Made by a program: the position numbers and the translations under genes. Positions 45,499 through 54,792 of a stretch of DNA of 64,000 nucleotides are shown here, piece after piece. Origin of the DNA: an uncultured Candidatus Melainabacteria bacterium. Lineage in GTDB: Bacteria > Cyanobacteriota > Vampirovibrionia > Gastranaerophilales > Gastranaerophilaceae. The stretch covers positions 1 through 64,000 of the forward strand of contig CAKVIG010000008.1 of the NCBI GenBank assembly GCA_934754515.1, given 5' to 3'. The first letter of the stretch is position 1. The number at the start of each line of letters is the position of its first letter. The notes beneath the pieces were generated by a model. The model was not told the DNA's origin. It saw only the letters and a program-made list of their open reading frames with translations, and searched no databases.

Positions 45499-45537
45499 AT
45501 CTCTCAGGTATTCTCTGAATACCTGAGAGATTTTTTT
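45499..45537 (+). terminator. Intrinsic terminator after the large coiled-coil gene
   Basis: CTCTCAGGTATTC pairs perfectly with GAATACCTGAGAG, three-base loop, followed by a T7 run. Confidence 0.92.
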
Positions 45538-45549
45538 ACATAAAAAATG

Positions 45550-45835
45550 AACGACTTTAGGTCATTCCCTCTCCTAGGGAGAGGGTTAGGGTGAGGGGGC
45601 AAAAATGACGCATAGCAAGCACTATAGTCTATGACAATTTTAATAAAATAGAAATAAAAAGCTGGATTTTTCGAAACAAAGTTTCTCAGAATGACGTGGC
45701 GTGAAACTATCGGTTTGGCGTCATTGCGAAGGCGATTAGCCTGAAGCAATCCAGCTTTTTGTAAACTGTTTTTTATTCTATTCTATAGATTGCTTCGTCG
45801 CTCACACTCCTCGCAATGACAGTGTGTGAGATGCC
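45550..45835. repeat. Family A and family B repeats between convergent genes
   Basis: 45558-45600 is a compact family A palindrome (CCCTCTCCTAGGGAGAGGG then GTGAGGGGG). About 45660-45760 contains two family B ends (AGAATGACG; GTCATTGCGAAGGCG...GAAGCAATCC) and 45787-45822 another (GATTGCTTCGTCGC...CTCGCAATGAC). 45836-45872 is AT-rich with nothing seen. Confidence 0.75.
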
Positions 45836-45872
45836 TAGCCGAGCATAATTATGAGAAATTTAATTCCGAAAA

Positions 45873-47165
45873 CTACCCTTCAAATCTCTCAAACACTTTT
45901 TCTATATTTTTCAAATAATCCGCTACATCAAAACAGCTTTCAATTTCTTCTTGCGTAAGAAGATTAGTAACTCTTGTATCTTGATAAAGCGCATCTTTAA
46001 AATGTCCGCCGTTTAAAGCATCCAACGCGTGTTTTTGTACAATTCTATAAGCGTCTTCTCTTGTTAAACCTTTATCAACAAGCTTCAAAAGAACTTTTTG
46101 AGAATAAACAATTCCGCCATAAAGTTTTGTGTTTTTAAGCATGTTATCTTCGTGTACAACAAGATTTTCCATTACTCCGTTAAATCTGTGTAACATAAAA
46201 TCTATTAATATTAATGAGTCAGGGAAAATTATACGTTCTGCGGAACTATGCGAAATATCGCGCTCGTGCCAAAGATTAATATTTTCATAAGCTGTCAGCA
46301 TATTAGAACGAACAACTCTTGCCAACCCGCAAAGATTTTCGCATAACACCGGATTCTTTTTGTGTGGCATTGCAGAAGAACCTTTTTGATTTTTACCAAA
46401 ACCTTCTTCAACTTCTCTAACTTCTGTTTTTTGTAAATGTCTGATTTCGGTTGCAAACTGCTCAATCAAAGATGCAATCAAAGCCAATTGTGAAAAGAAT
46501 TTTGCATGCCTGTCTCTAGAAATAATTTGTGTGGAAATCTTTGCAGGCTTTAAACCCAATTCTGCACAAGTTATTTCTTCAATTTCAGGTGGAACATTGC
46601 TGTAAGTTCCGACAGGACCCGAAATTTGTCCGACTTCAATTTCTTTAAGAGCGTAATTGAAGCTTTCTTTTGCTCTAATTAAAGCGTCAAGCCAATTCAA
46701 AAGTTTAAATCCAAATGTCATAACTTCTGCATGCACTCCGTGAGAACGTCCCATACAAACTGTGTTTTTATGCTTGAATGCAAGTTTTTTTATTGTATCA
46801 ATTAAATTATTCAATTCTGTATTAACATATCTTGCACTATCCGAAATTTGAAGTGCAAAAGCCGTATCTATTACATCAGAGCTTGTTAGTCCCATGTGAA
46901 TATATTTGGCGTTTTCAGCACCAACCGATTCATTTACGGCAGTCAAAAACGCTATTACATCGTGTCTTACTTCGCGCTCAACTTCATCAATTCTATCTAA
47001 TGTAAAAGAAGCTTTTGATTTTATTTCTTCTAAATTTTTTGCAGGAATTTTGCCTAGCTTCGCATAAGCTTCGCAAACTGCGATTTCTACTTTCAGGTAA
47101 TACTCGAACTTTGCTTGAAGTTCCCATATTTTTTTGATTTCTTCTCTTGAATAACGTTCTATCAT
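45873..47165 (-). CDS. purB: Adenylosuccinate lyase
   Basis: 430 residues, typical of the bacterial short form. It catalyses two fumarate-releasing steps in purine synthesis (SAICAR to AICAR and adenylosuccinate to AMP). The fumarase/lyase signature GSSAMPHKKNPVLCENL is present, as are TSSDVIDTAFALQI, GRSHGVHAEVMTFG and the catalytic-His region. The start MIERYSREEIKKIWE matches the family. The gene is flanked by repeats and is probably transcribed alone. Confidence 0.96.
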   Translation of the reverse strand: MIERYSREEIKKIWELQAKFEYYLKVEIAVCEAYAKLGKIPAKNLEEIKSKASFTLDRIDEVEREVRHDVIAFLTAVNESVGAENAKYIHMGLTSSDVIDTAFALQISDSARYVNTELNNLIDTIKKLAFKHKNTVCMGRSHGVHAEVMTFGFKLLNWLDALIRAKESFNYALKEIEVGQISGPVGTYSNVPPEIEEITCAELGLKPAKISTQIISRDRHAKFFSQLALIASLIEQFATEIRHLQKTEVREVEEGFGKNQKGSSAMPHKKNPVLCENLCGLARVVRSNMLTAYENINLWHERDISHSSAERIIFPDSLILIDFMLHRFNGVMENLVVHEDNMLKNTKLYGGIVYSQKVLLKLVDKGLTREDAYRIVQKHALDALNGGHFKDALYQDTRVTNLLTQEEIESCFDVADYLKNIEKVFERFEG

Positions 47166-47179
47166 GTGTCCTCTTTTGA

Positions 47180-47288
47180 TTTCCTCCAGAAATAGGGAGG
47201 TAGCAGCTGTTGGCGAAACCTTGTTGAGCCTTACAGATGCGGGTGGGTTTCAAAATTTAATGGTGCAAGAATTGCACCCTACATAATT
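47180..47288. repeat. Family A3 repeat and a copy of the 26-bp repeat
   Basis: 47183-47250 is an A3 unit (AGGGAGGTAGCAGCTGTTGGCG ... CAGATGCGGGTGGG). 47261-47287 is a third copy of the TGGTGCAA...TTGCACC motif seen twice near 9.9-10.2 kb, again next to an A3 unit. Confidence 0.65.
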
Positions 47289-47325
47289 GATAATTGTAAC
47301 ATTTTTGGCTAATTTTCGCAAACCG

Positions 47326-47334
47326 TGATAAAAT
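47326..47334 (+). promoter_or_regulatory. Extended -10 promoter, possibly leaderless transcript of the DUF3326 gene
   Basis: TGATAAAAT fits TGnTATAAT; transcription would start at or next to the ATG at 47341. No Shine-Dalgarno is visible before that ATG. Confidence 0.45.
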
Positions 47335-47340
47335 CTAATT

Positions 47341-48285
47341 ATGAAAAAACTTGGAGCATTTATAGTTCCAACAGGAGTTGGAGCATCAATAGGCGGATTT
47401 GCGGGTGATGCATCACGTGCCGCAAGAAAAATTTCACAAAAATGTGAATTAATAGTAAACCCCAATGTCGTTAACGCAGCGTGTTTTTCAGGGATAACCG
47501 ACAACATGCTTTACGTTGAAGGGTACTCTTTGGATAGATTTTTTAAAGGTGAAATTTGTCTGGAGCGTTCAAGAAATAACAAAATCGGGATAATTTTTGA
47601 TAAAGCAATCAAGCCTGAAGTTCTTAATGTTCATATTAATACTATGAACGCTGTTGAAGTAGTCTACGGGTTGAATATTATCGGCTATGAAATAACGGAA
47701 GAAGATGTCGGAGTTGTTTTTTTTGTTGATAAATCAGGTGTTTCAATGGGAAATGTCAAAAATCTTTTGACTTTGAAAAACGCAGCCAAAAAACTTATTG
47801 ACAAAGGTGCTGAGGCTATTGCAATTGTATGCCGTTTTCCTGATGAACAAGGCGATGATTACGCTAATGGTGTTGGTGTAGACCCCGTAGGTGGCGTTGA
47901 AGCTATAATTTCTCATTATATATCTAAAGAATTTTCAATCCCTTGTGCGCATGCGCCTGCTTTTGATGACATAGCAATTTCTACGGATATTGTAGATAAA
48001 AGATGTTCGGCAGAATATATAACACCTACTTTTTTACCTTGTATTTTGATTGGCTTAAATCAAGCTCCTAAATTAACAAAATCAGGTATTAGTATAAATG
48101 ACTTGGGTTTTGTTGTCGTTCCTTATAATTCTGTTGGCGGAATTCCTGTTTTGGAAGCTTCAAAAAGAGGAATAAAAGTTTACGCCATAAGAGAAAATGT
48201 AACGGTTTTGAATGTTACGCCAATGAATTTTTTAAACACATGTGATATAATAAATACATACGATGAATTAACGGAGATTTTATAA
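47341..48285 (+). CDS. DUF3326 family protein
   Basis: 314 residues. The N-terminal IVPTGVGASIGGFAGDASRAA, VNPNVVNAACFSG, and central VCRFPDEQGDDYANGVGVDPVGGVEA match DUF3326, a family I know mainly from cyanobacteria and plants, with no established activity. No signal peptide or membrane span is seen. There is no ribosome-binding site in front, but an extended -10 box is well placed for leaderless start. The prepilin gene begins two bases after the stop, implying one transcript. Confidence 0.85.
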   Translation: MKKLGAFIVPTGVGASIGGFAGDASRAARKISQKCELIVNPNVVNAACFSGITDNMLYVEGYSLDRFFKGEICLERSRNNKIGIIFDKAIKPEVLNVHINTMNAVEVVYGLNIIGYEITEEDVGVVFFVDKSGVSMGNVKNLLTLKNAAKKLIDKGAEAIAIVCRFPDEQGDDYANGVGVDPVGGVEAIISHYISKEFSIPCAHAPAFDDIAISTDIVDKRCSAEYITPTFLPCILIGLNQAPKLTKSGISINDLGFVVVPYNSVGGIPVLEASKRGIKVYAIRENVTVLNVTPMNFLNTCDIINTYDELTEIL

Positions 48286-48287
48286 GT

Positions 48288-49085
48288 ATGAAGAAGTTTT
48301 TCAGAGGGTTTACTTTGGCAGAATTACTGCTTTGCGTAGGTATTATCGGTATTGTTTCGGCAATGGGAATGACTGTTGCAAAGAAAACAACAGAGAAAGC
48401 GTATAACTTATATTTCTATACCGGGTATGTAAACTTATATAATGCAATTGCTGATGCTGTTGAATCAGGTGAAGACGCTTACCCTAGCGGACTATGTACT
48501 GGTCTGCCTACTAGCACAGGTATGCCAACTACCACACCAACAAATGAAACACCGTTTGTTCGACATATTGCAAAAGTTTTGGGAGTTGATGAAGGAGAAC
48601 TTAAACGAAATGATGGAAGTGGTTCGTTTACAACTAAAAATGGAATTGAATATGTCTTTTTAAATCAAGCTACATGTCCTGGAGCAAATGCTGCAAGAAT
48701 ATATATGCGTGTGCCAGCTGCAAAAACAAGAAATAATAATAATGGACAAATAGGCACTGAGTTATTTTATATGAGCGATATTCAACAGCTAGTACCAACC
48801 AGATATACAAATCAAAATACTAATAGAAAATATATATCTTTACAAGAGCGTAGAGATTTACTTCCTGCCTATATTGATGATGGTAGAGTTGGCAGAAACA
48901 ACACTCAAAATAGAGCTAACTGGGAATATGAACGTCCTATTTATGGTTCATATAAAGATATTTTTTGTTCTATTTATGGTACTAGCAAAAAGATTCCCGG
49001 TGCAATTGATTGTACTGGTGTAACGTCAATAGCAGCCGGTAGAACTGGCGTTTTGAAGGTTGTAGATCCTAGAAAAGCTAAGTAA
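48288..49085 (+). CDS. Type IV pilin-like (type II secretion pseudopilin) protein
   Basis: 265 residues. The N-terminus carries the class III prepilin signal: a short basic leader (MKKFFRG) then FTLAELLLCVGIIGIVSAMG, with Phe+1 and Glu+5, cut and methylated by prepilin peptidase. The remainder is an extracellular globular part with four Cys (C-x in SGLCTGLPT, ATCPGANA, IFCSIYG, AIDCTG) that could pair. GGAG precedes the ATG. It is the only pilin gene here, and no assembly ATPase or secretin adjoins it. Confidence 0.87.
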   Translation: MKKFFRGFTLAELLLCVGIIGIVSAMGMTVAKKTTEKAYNLYFYTGYVNLYNAIADAVESGEDAYPSGLCTGLPTSTGMPTTTPTNETPFVRHIAKVLGVDEGELKRNDGSGSFTTKNGIEYVFLNQATCPGANAARIYMRVPAAKTRNNNNGQIGTELFYMSDIQQLVPTRYTNQNTNRKYISLQERRDLLPAYIDDGRVGRNNTQNRANWEYERPIYGSYKDIFCSIYGTSKKIPGAIDCTGVTSIAAGRTGVLKVVDPRKAK

Positions 49086-49117
49086 AAGATATTTATCATC
49101 AAATAAAATTAAGCAAT

Positions 49118-49156
49118 AAAAAATGGGCTTTGAAATTTATTTCAAAGCCCATTTTT
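49118..49156. terminator. Bidirectional terminator between prepilin and tig
   Basis: AAAAATGGGCTTTGAAA/TTTCAAAGCCCATTTTT perfect stem with a 4-base loop, giving T-runs on both strands. Confidence 0.9.
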
Positions 49157-49169
49157 GGTATTTAATCAA

Positions 49170-50462
49170 TTATTTAAGGTTAACTGTATTATTATCAGCC
49201 AAGAATTGAGTTACTTTTTCGTTCAATGCTTGTTGAGATAATGCGTTAAACACACCAGGAGTTTGAGATAATTGTTTAATCATAGTTGGTGTGTCGATTT
49301 GGTACATTTGGCTCAATTCTGATAATTTAGCACCGAAATCAGCTTGAGAAACTGTGATGTTTTCTTCTTTTGCAATCTTGTCGATTACTAAAGAATTTTT
49401 AACTCTAACAGCTGCATCTTCTTTTAAGCTGTTCATGATTTCGTCGTAACCTTGAGCTTCTACTGCTTGTTCCCAAGTGAAACCTTGCATTTCAAGTTTT
49501 TGTTTGTATTCTGCAACAAGTTGGTCTGCTTCTCTATCAATCATAGATTGTTGAATTTCAACTTTAGCTTCAGAAGTTACTTTTTCAAAAATAGCTTTTT
49601 CAGAGTTCGTTCTGTCGATATCAGTTTTTTGAGTATCTAAGTATTTTTGAATATCAGCTTTAAGTTCATCAACAGATTTGAACGGACCAACTTTTTGAGC
49701 AAATTCATCAGTCAATTCAGGAAGAACTTTTGCTTTGATTTCATTGATTTTGCATTTGAAAGTAGCAGGTTGACCGGCTAATTTCTTTTCGTGGTATTCT
49801 TCAGGGAATGTTACGTTGATTTCGAATTCTTCGCCTAAAGCTCTGTCAACTAATTGTTCTGCAAAACCAGGGATAAAGCTTGAATGAGCCAAATCTAAAG
49901 TATAGTTTTTAGCATCACCGTGTTCGATTTTTTCGCCGTTAGAATAACCGTCAAAATCAAATACGATTGTATCTGTGTCTTTTGTCTTTCTATCGGTTAC
50001 AACAAGAGTTGTTGCGTGTTGTTGAAGAAGACCGTCAATTGATTTTTGCAATGCATCTTCTTCTGTTTTGTAAGCGTCAACATCAACTGTCAAACCTTTG
50101 TATTGACCCAATGTTACTTCTGGTCTTAATTCTAATTTAGCAACGATTTTTAAATCTTCACCAATTTTGAAATCATAAGATTCAACGTATGGTTGAGCAA
50201 CAACGTCAAAATCATTTTCTTTAATAACTTGTGAGAAAATTCTTGGAAGCGCATTTTCTAAAGCTTCGTGTTTGATTCTTTCTTCACCGATATTTTGTTC
50301 GACAATATTTCTTGGTGCTTTACCTTTGCGGAAGCCAGGAATATTAACATATTGAGCTAATCTTTTAGCTGCATCGTTGTAGTAGTTTACTGCGTCTTTA
50401 GCAGGAATTTCAATATCAACCTTAACTACATTTTCAGGTTGTTTTTCAATAGTTGTGTTCAT
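49170..50462 (-). CDS. tig: Trigger factor
   Basis: 430 residues. Ribosome-binding motif GFRKGKAP at 43-50 in the N-terminal domain, a FKBP-like PPIase domain at about 160-245 (DTIVFDFDGYSNGEKIEHGDAKNY region, FIPGFAEQLV), and the long C-terminal helical arms. It shelters nascent chains at the ribosome exit. clpP/clpX, its frequent neighbours, are not adjacent. Confidence 0.96.
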   Translation of the reverse strand: MNTTIEKQPENVVKVDIEIPAKDAVNYYNDAAKRLAQYVNIPGFRKGKAPRNIVEQNIGEERIKHEALENALPRIFSQVIKENDFDVVAQPYVESYDFKIGEDLKIVAKLELRPEVTLGQYKGLTVDVDAYKTEEDALQKSIDGLLQQHATTLVVTDRKTKDTDTIVFDFDGYSNGEKIEHGDAKNYTLDLAHSSFIPGFAEQLVDRALGEEFEINVTFPEEYHEKKLAGQPATFKCKINEIKAKVLPELTDEFAQKVGPFKSVDELKADIQKYLDTQKTDIDRTNSEKAIFEKVTSEAKVEIQQSMIDREADQLVAEYKQKLEMQGFTWEQAVEAQGYDEIMNSLKEDAAVRVKNSLVIDKIAKEENITVSQADFGAKLSELSQMYQIDTPTMIKQLSQTPGVFNALSQQALNEKVTQFLADNNTVNLK

Positions 50463-50558
50463 TTAATATATCCTCTTTTCTATACCTACCTGATTGTAGA
50501 GTACTATAAACAGAGGATATATGCAAGTTTAGTTCTATTTTGTTAATGAGAGAAAAAT

Positions 50559-50586
50559 TTCTTGTAAATAAATCTCTCTTTATAAT
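50559..50586 (+). promoter_or_regulatory. Candidate promoter for the murC gene
   Basis: TTCTTG (50559-50564), 16-base spacer, perfect TATAAT (50581-50586); start about 20 bases before the ATG. Confidence 0.5.
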
Positions 50587-50612
50587 ATAATTAATCTAGA
50601 ATTGGAGAGATT

Positions 50613-51950
50613 ATGGGAAGATATCATTTTATAGCAATAGGCGGAATAGGAATGAGCGGTTTAGCCAAGTATTTATTAGAAGACGGGCATACTGTTTCAG
50701 GTTCTGATATTGTTGATTCAAAATACGTAGATAAATTAAGAAAATTAGGCGCAGAAGTTTTTATCGGACAAAAGGCTGAAAATGTGCCTAATGATGCAAT
50801 AATAATTAAAAGTACGGCAATTCGAGATAACAATCCAGAAGTTGTCAGAGCAAAAGAATTGGGTTTACCAATCTATCACCGCTCTGATTTACTCGCAGAA
50901 ATTGCCAAAACTGCGCAAGAAAACGGAAAATGTTTTATTGGTTTTTCTGGAACTCACGGCAAAACTACAACAAGCGGCTTGGCGTCTTTTGTGCTTGAAA
51001 AAGGAAAATTAAATCCGTCTTTTGTAGATGGCGGAATTATTCCCGAACTCAATACAAATGCTCAACACAAAAACGGTAAGGAATTTGTTGCAGAGCTTGA
51101 TGAAAGTGACGGAACGATTGTTAAATATCATCCTGATATTTTGGTAATCAATAATTTGGAAGAAGATCATTTGGACTTCTACAAAAACGGTATGAGTGAT
51201 TTGGTTAAGACATTTAATCAGGCTATTTCACAGGCTAAAAAAGTTGTTGTAAATAAAGATAACGCAGGCATTCAAGGATTGAGCGGAAACTTTATCACAT
51301 TTGGGCTTGATGATGCAGATTATGTTGCTAAAAATATTGAATTCTCAAAAGCAGGTACAACGTTTGAAATCTATCATAATCGCAAGTTTTTGACTGACAT
51401 AAAGATTCAACTTGCAGGTATTCACAATGTTTATAACACTCTTGCGGTAGTTTCAGCTTTAAATGAAGCGGGAGTGGATGTAAGTGCGATTAAAGATTAT
51501 TTCTTTGAATTTACAGGCATGGGCAGAAGATTTCAAAAAGTTTGTGAAATTGACGGAATTGAAGTATACGACGATTACGCACACCATCCGACCGAAATCA
51601 AGGCGACATTAGATGCAGCGGCTTCTAAGTTTGGAAAAGAAAACATAGTTGCTGTATTTCAACCACACAGATTTACAAGACTTCAATCTTTGTGGAATGA
51701 ATTCAAAAATGCTTTTTCTGAAGCAGGCAGAGTTGTTGTAACGGATGTTTATGCGGCATCAGAAGACACGATTGAAGGTGTAAGCGGTGAAGCTTTCGCA
51801 AAAGATTTGGGCGCAGAATATATCGGCGGTAATATGCAGGAGGTTGCAGAGAAATTGTTGCCAACGCTTGAAAACGGTAATATTGTAATCGGCTTGGGCG
51901 CAGGTACAATTACGGCATTGGGAAAAGAGTTGGAAGGGGCGAAAAAGTAA
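50613..51950 (+). CDS. murC: UDP-N-acetylmuramate--L-alanine ligase
   Basis: 445 residues. N-terminal UDP-binding GIGGIGMSGLA, ATP loop GTHGKTTT at 113-120, LDESDGTIVKYHPDILVINNLEEDH and C-terminal YDDYAHHPTEIKATL/FQPHRFTRL, all Mur-ligase features specific to MurC. It adds the first amino acid of the murein stem in the cytoplasm. GGAGAG precedes the ATG. Repeats separate it from murB. Confidence 0.97.
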   Translation: MGRYHFIAIGGIGMSGLAKYLLEDGHTVSGSDIVDSKYVDKLRKLGAEVFIGQKAENVPNDAIIIKSTAIRDNNPEVVRAKELGLPIYHRSDLLAEIAKTAQENGKCFIGFSGTHGKTTTSGLASFVLEKGKLNPSFVDGGIIPELNTNAQHKNGKEFVAELDESDGTIVKYHPDILVINNLEEDHLDFYKNGMSDLVKTFNQAISQAKKVVVNKDNAGIQGLSGNFITFGLDDADYVAKNIEFSKAGTTFEIYHNRKFLTDIKIQLAGIHNVYNTLAVVSALNEAGVDVSAIKDYFFEFTGMGRRFQKVCEIDGIEVYDDYAHHPTEIKATLDAAASKFGKENIVAVFQPHRFTRLQSLWNEFKNAFSEAGRVVVTDVYAASEDTIEGVSGEAFAKDLGAEYIGGNMQEVAEKLLPTLENGNIVIGLGAGTITALGKELEGAKK

Positions 51951-51964
51951 AAGTCAGTTATTGT

Positions 51965-52060
51965 TGGGCTGAAAGCCCAACCTACTCGCAATGACACAAT
52001 ATAAAACGCGTCTTGATCATTCCCTCTCCTCGGGGGAGGGCTAGGGTGGGGGCTAATCCC
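51965..52060. repeat. Family B end and compact family A palindrome between murC and murB
   Basis: CTCGCAATGACAC at about 51985-51997, then CCCTCTCCTCGGGGGAGGG and CTAGGGTGGGGG at about 52021-52053. Confidence 0.7.
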
Positions 52061-52119
52061 CCAAAAGAAAAACGCAACACACCAAAATTCAATATTTAAA
52101 ACATTAAAAAAGGAAAATA

Positions 52120-53031
52120 ATGCAAATAAAAGAAAACTTCGAAATCAAAAACTTAACAACATTCAAAATTGGTGGCATAGTTGAAAAACTTTACCTTCCT
52201 GAAACATTGGAGGAGTTCACAAACTTGCTGAGAGTACTTGATAGCTACATCGTTCTTGGTAGTTGCTCTGATGTTTTGTTTTCATCAAACGGCTATAAAG
52301 GAAATATTATTTTAACTACCGAGATGAAAAATTTTGAAATAAGAGGAACAAAAGTTTATGCGGATTGCGGTGTTAAAGACCCGCTTTTATCTCAAAAAGT
52401 TGCAGATGTTTCTTTGAGCGGTTTAGAATTTTTGATTGGACTTCCCGGAACAATCGGCGGTGCTGTTTATATGAACGCAGGTGCACACGGACAATGTATT
52501 GCAGATGTTTTAGTTTCTTGTTGTTTGTTTGATAGAGAAACAAAAGAAGTTGTGTTCAAGCAAAAATCGGAAATGGATTTTTCTTACAGACATTCAATTT
52601 TGCATGAAGGACGTTATATCTTGCTATCTGCCGAATTTGAATTAAAAAAACTTCCGCAAGAAGAAATCAAAGAATTGATGGAAAGAAATTTGACATTTAG
52701 AAAAAATATTCAACCATCGCTAAAAAATCCAAATGCCGGAAGCGTTTTTAAAAATCCTGAAAACGATTCAGCAGGAAGACTTTTGGACAAAGCAGGAGTT
52801 AAAAGTTTTGAAACTGATACTGTTAGAGTTTGGGATAAGCACGCGAACTTTATTGTGAATAAAGGCGGTGCGACATCAGAAGATGTTCTCGGACTTATGG
52901 TAAAAATGTATCAGGCTGTTAAAGATATTTATACAATAGAATTAAAGCCGGAAATTATTTTTATCGGTGATAAAACGGAAAAAGAGGAAGAATTATGCAA
53001 TATACTATACAAAACAAAGATGCAAAAATAG
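52120..53031 (+). CDS. murB: UDP-N-acetylenolpyruvoylglucosamine reductase
   Basis: 303 residues. FAD-binding start NLTTFKIGG, VLGSCSDVLFS, GLEFLIGLPGTIGGAVYMNAGAHG, the RHSIL catalytic segment, and KNPNAGSVFKNPE with the catalytic Ser. The type resembles the shorter MurB forms of Firmicutes and Cyanobacteria. AAAGGAAAA precedes the ATG. It overlaps ddl by 37 bases. Confidence 0.95.
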   Translation: MQIKENFEIKNLTTFKIGGIVEKLYLPETLEEFTNLLRVLDSYIVLGSCSDVLFSSNGYKGNIILTTEMKNFEIRGTKVYADCGVKDPLLSQKVADVSLSGLEFLIGLPGTIGGAVYMNAGAHGQCIADVLVSCCLFDRETKEVVFKQKSEMDFSYRHSILHEGRYILLSAEFELKKLPQEEIKELMERNLTFRKNIQPSLKNPNAGSVFKNPENDSAGRLLDKAGVKSFETDTVRVWDKHANFIVNKGGATSEDVLGLMVKMYQAVKDIYTIELKPEIIFIGDKTEKEEELCNILYKTKMQK

Positions 53032-53936
53032 CAGTTCTATGCGGCGGTATGTCATCAGAACGTGAAGTTTCATTACGTTCAGGTAAAAATTGCTTGGGTG
53101 CGTTGCACAGATTGGGTTATAAAAACGCAGAAATAGTAGATGTTTCACCAAACGTTATGAATGATTTAAAAGGATTTGAATACGCTTACAACACTCTCCA
53201 CGGCAAATATGGTGAAGACGGCTGTATTCAAGGTGTTTTAGAAATAATGAAAATACCTTATACAGGTTGCGGCGTTATGGCAAGTGCAATTTGTATGAAT
53301 AAAGAATACACAAAGAAAGTACTTTCTACAAACAAAAATATTCCTCTTATCAAATCCGCTTTTGTAAGAAAAGGCGAAGATTTAATGAAAGCGGTTGAAG
53401 GACTTCAATATCCATTGATTACAAAACCTGTTTCTGAAGGTTCAAGCTTTGGTATGACTAAAGTTAATAAGCCGGAAGAATTACAAGCAGCTTATGAAGA
53501 AGCTATAAAATATAACGATGATGTTTTGATTGAAGAATTTATTGACGGATTCTTTGTAACAGTCGGAGTTTTGGAAAAAGACGGTAAAGCATTTGCAACA
53601 GAGATTCTTGAAATTAGAACGAAAACTGAATGGTATGATTTTGATGCAAAATATACAAAAGGATTGTCAGAATTTATCGTTCCTGCAACAGGCTTATCTA
53701 AAGAAGCAACTGAATTGACAAAGAAAATTGCGGTTGAAGCACACGAAACGGCTGGCTGCTCAGGTGTTTCAAGAGTCGATTTTATGGTAAAAGACGACAA
53801 ACCTTATTTCTTGGAAATCAATACAAATCCGGGCATGACAGATACGAGCGATTTGCCTGCTCAAGCTATGGTTTGCGGAATAGATTATGATAATCTTGTT
53901 TTAATGATACTTAATAGCGTAGGATTGAACAAATAA
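52995..53936 (+). CDS. ddl: D-alanine--D-alanine ligase
   Basis: 313 residues, an ATP-grasp ligase. VLCGGMSSEREVSLRSG, NTLHGKYGEDGCIQGVLE, PYTGCGVMASAICMNKEYTK, KPVSEGSSFGMTKV and the metal-binding end FLEINTNPGMTDTSDLPAQA. It makes the D-Ala-D-Ala dipeptide for murein. Within the active-site loop the Tyr/Phe choice for vancomycin phenotype was not assessed. AGAGGAAG lies upstream; the stop overlaps the next ATG (TAATG). Confidence 0.95.
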   Translation: MQYTIQNKDAKIAVLCGGMSSEREVSLRSGKNCLGALHRLGYKNAEIVDVSPNVMNDLKGFEYAYNTLHGKYGEDGCIQGVLEIMKIPYTGCGVMASAICMNKEYTKKVLSTNKNIPLIKSAFVRKGEDLMKAVEGLQYPLITKPVSEGSSFGMTKVNKPEELQAAYEEAIKYNDDVLIEEFIDGFFVTVGVLEKDGKAFATEILEIRTKTEWYDFDAKYTKGLSEFIVPATGLSKEATELTKKIAVEAHETAGCSGVSRVDFMVKDDKPYFLEINTNPGMTDTSDLPAQAMVCGIDYDNLVLMILNSVGLNK

Positions 53937-54790
53937 TGTCAAACGAAGGGCAACAACATCCCAGATACCATCAAAACAGACGTTTACAACAAGCAAAAAT
54001 GCAGCGTCAAGTTAGGAAGTCGCAAAGACGACTTAACCAGTTGCGCGCACTTTGGAAAATGTTTATCACAATAGGCTTGATTTGTATTGGTGTTTTTGTT
54101 CTAAAAATGCCTCAGTGGAGATTGCACTCAAACGCTTTCGACAGCTTAAACAGCCCTGCTTTGGAAATTGTTAACAACAGGATTGTTCCTTCGCAAAAAA
54201 TTCTTTCTGCGCTAAGACGCAATCAAGTTCCTTTGCAGCCGATTTTTATCGTTAAAACCGATAATCTTAAAAAAAGCATTATGCAGCTTGATCCGATTCA
54301 GGATGTTTATATCAGACGTTTTTGGTTCCCTGCAAGAATGCAAATTATTATAATTGAAAGAACTCCGGTAATCACTATTGCGCCTGACGAAAAAGTTGCG
54401 CCTATTGCCTTCTTTTCTTCTGACGGTAAATTAATCGGACGCGATTATATGCCACTAAGCAGTGATTTCAAGGTTGTAAGGGTTATTACTTATGGAAGCG
54501 GTGACGATTACAGAAATTGGGATAAAGCAAAGATTAATAACTTCAAAAAACTTGCAATGACTGTGGAAATGGATTCTGGTGAAACTGTTGAGTACATAGA
54601 TTACAGAAATCCGCAAGATGTTTATGTAAAAATTCCTACTGCAAAAATAAGACTTGGAAGCTTTAACGCAGGTACTTATGACAAAATCCACAGATTGCCT
54701 TCTTTGCTTCCGCAGGTAAAAATGCTTAACAAGAAAGTTAAATATATCGACTTGCGTTGGGATTCTAACTATATAAAATTGGATGAATAA
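53936..54790 (+). CDS. ftsQ: FtsQ/DivIB-like cell-division protein
   Basis: 284 residues. A basic cytoplasmic tail (about 1-42) with a high Arg/Gln content, one membrane helix (MFITIGLICIGVFVLKM, about 43-60) and an extracytoplasmic POTRA-like FtsQ domain (IFIVKTDNLKKSIMQLDPIQDVYIRRFWFPARMQIIIIERTP region). The position after murC-murB-ddl matches the division/cell-wall cluster. ftsA and ftsZ do not follow; hemW does. The sequence is divergent, so the call rests partly on context. Confidence 0.8.
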   Translation: MSNEGQQHPRYHQNRRLQQAKMQRQVRKSQRRLNQLRALWKMFITIGLICIGVFVLKMPQWRLHSNAFDSLNSPALEIVNNRIVPSQKILSALRRNQVPLQPIFIVKTDNLKKSIMQLDPIQDVYIRRFWFPARMQIIIIERTPVITIAPDEKVAPIAFFSSDGKLIGRDYMPLSSDFKVVRVITYGSGDDYRNWDKAKINNFKKLAMTVEMDSGETVEYIDYRNPQDVYVKIPTAKIRLGSFNAGTYDKIHRLPSLLPQVKMLNKKVKYIDLRWDSNYIKLDE

Positions 54791-54792
54791 TT

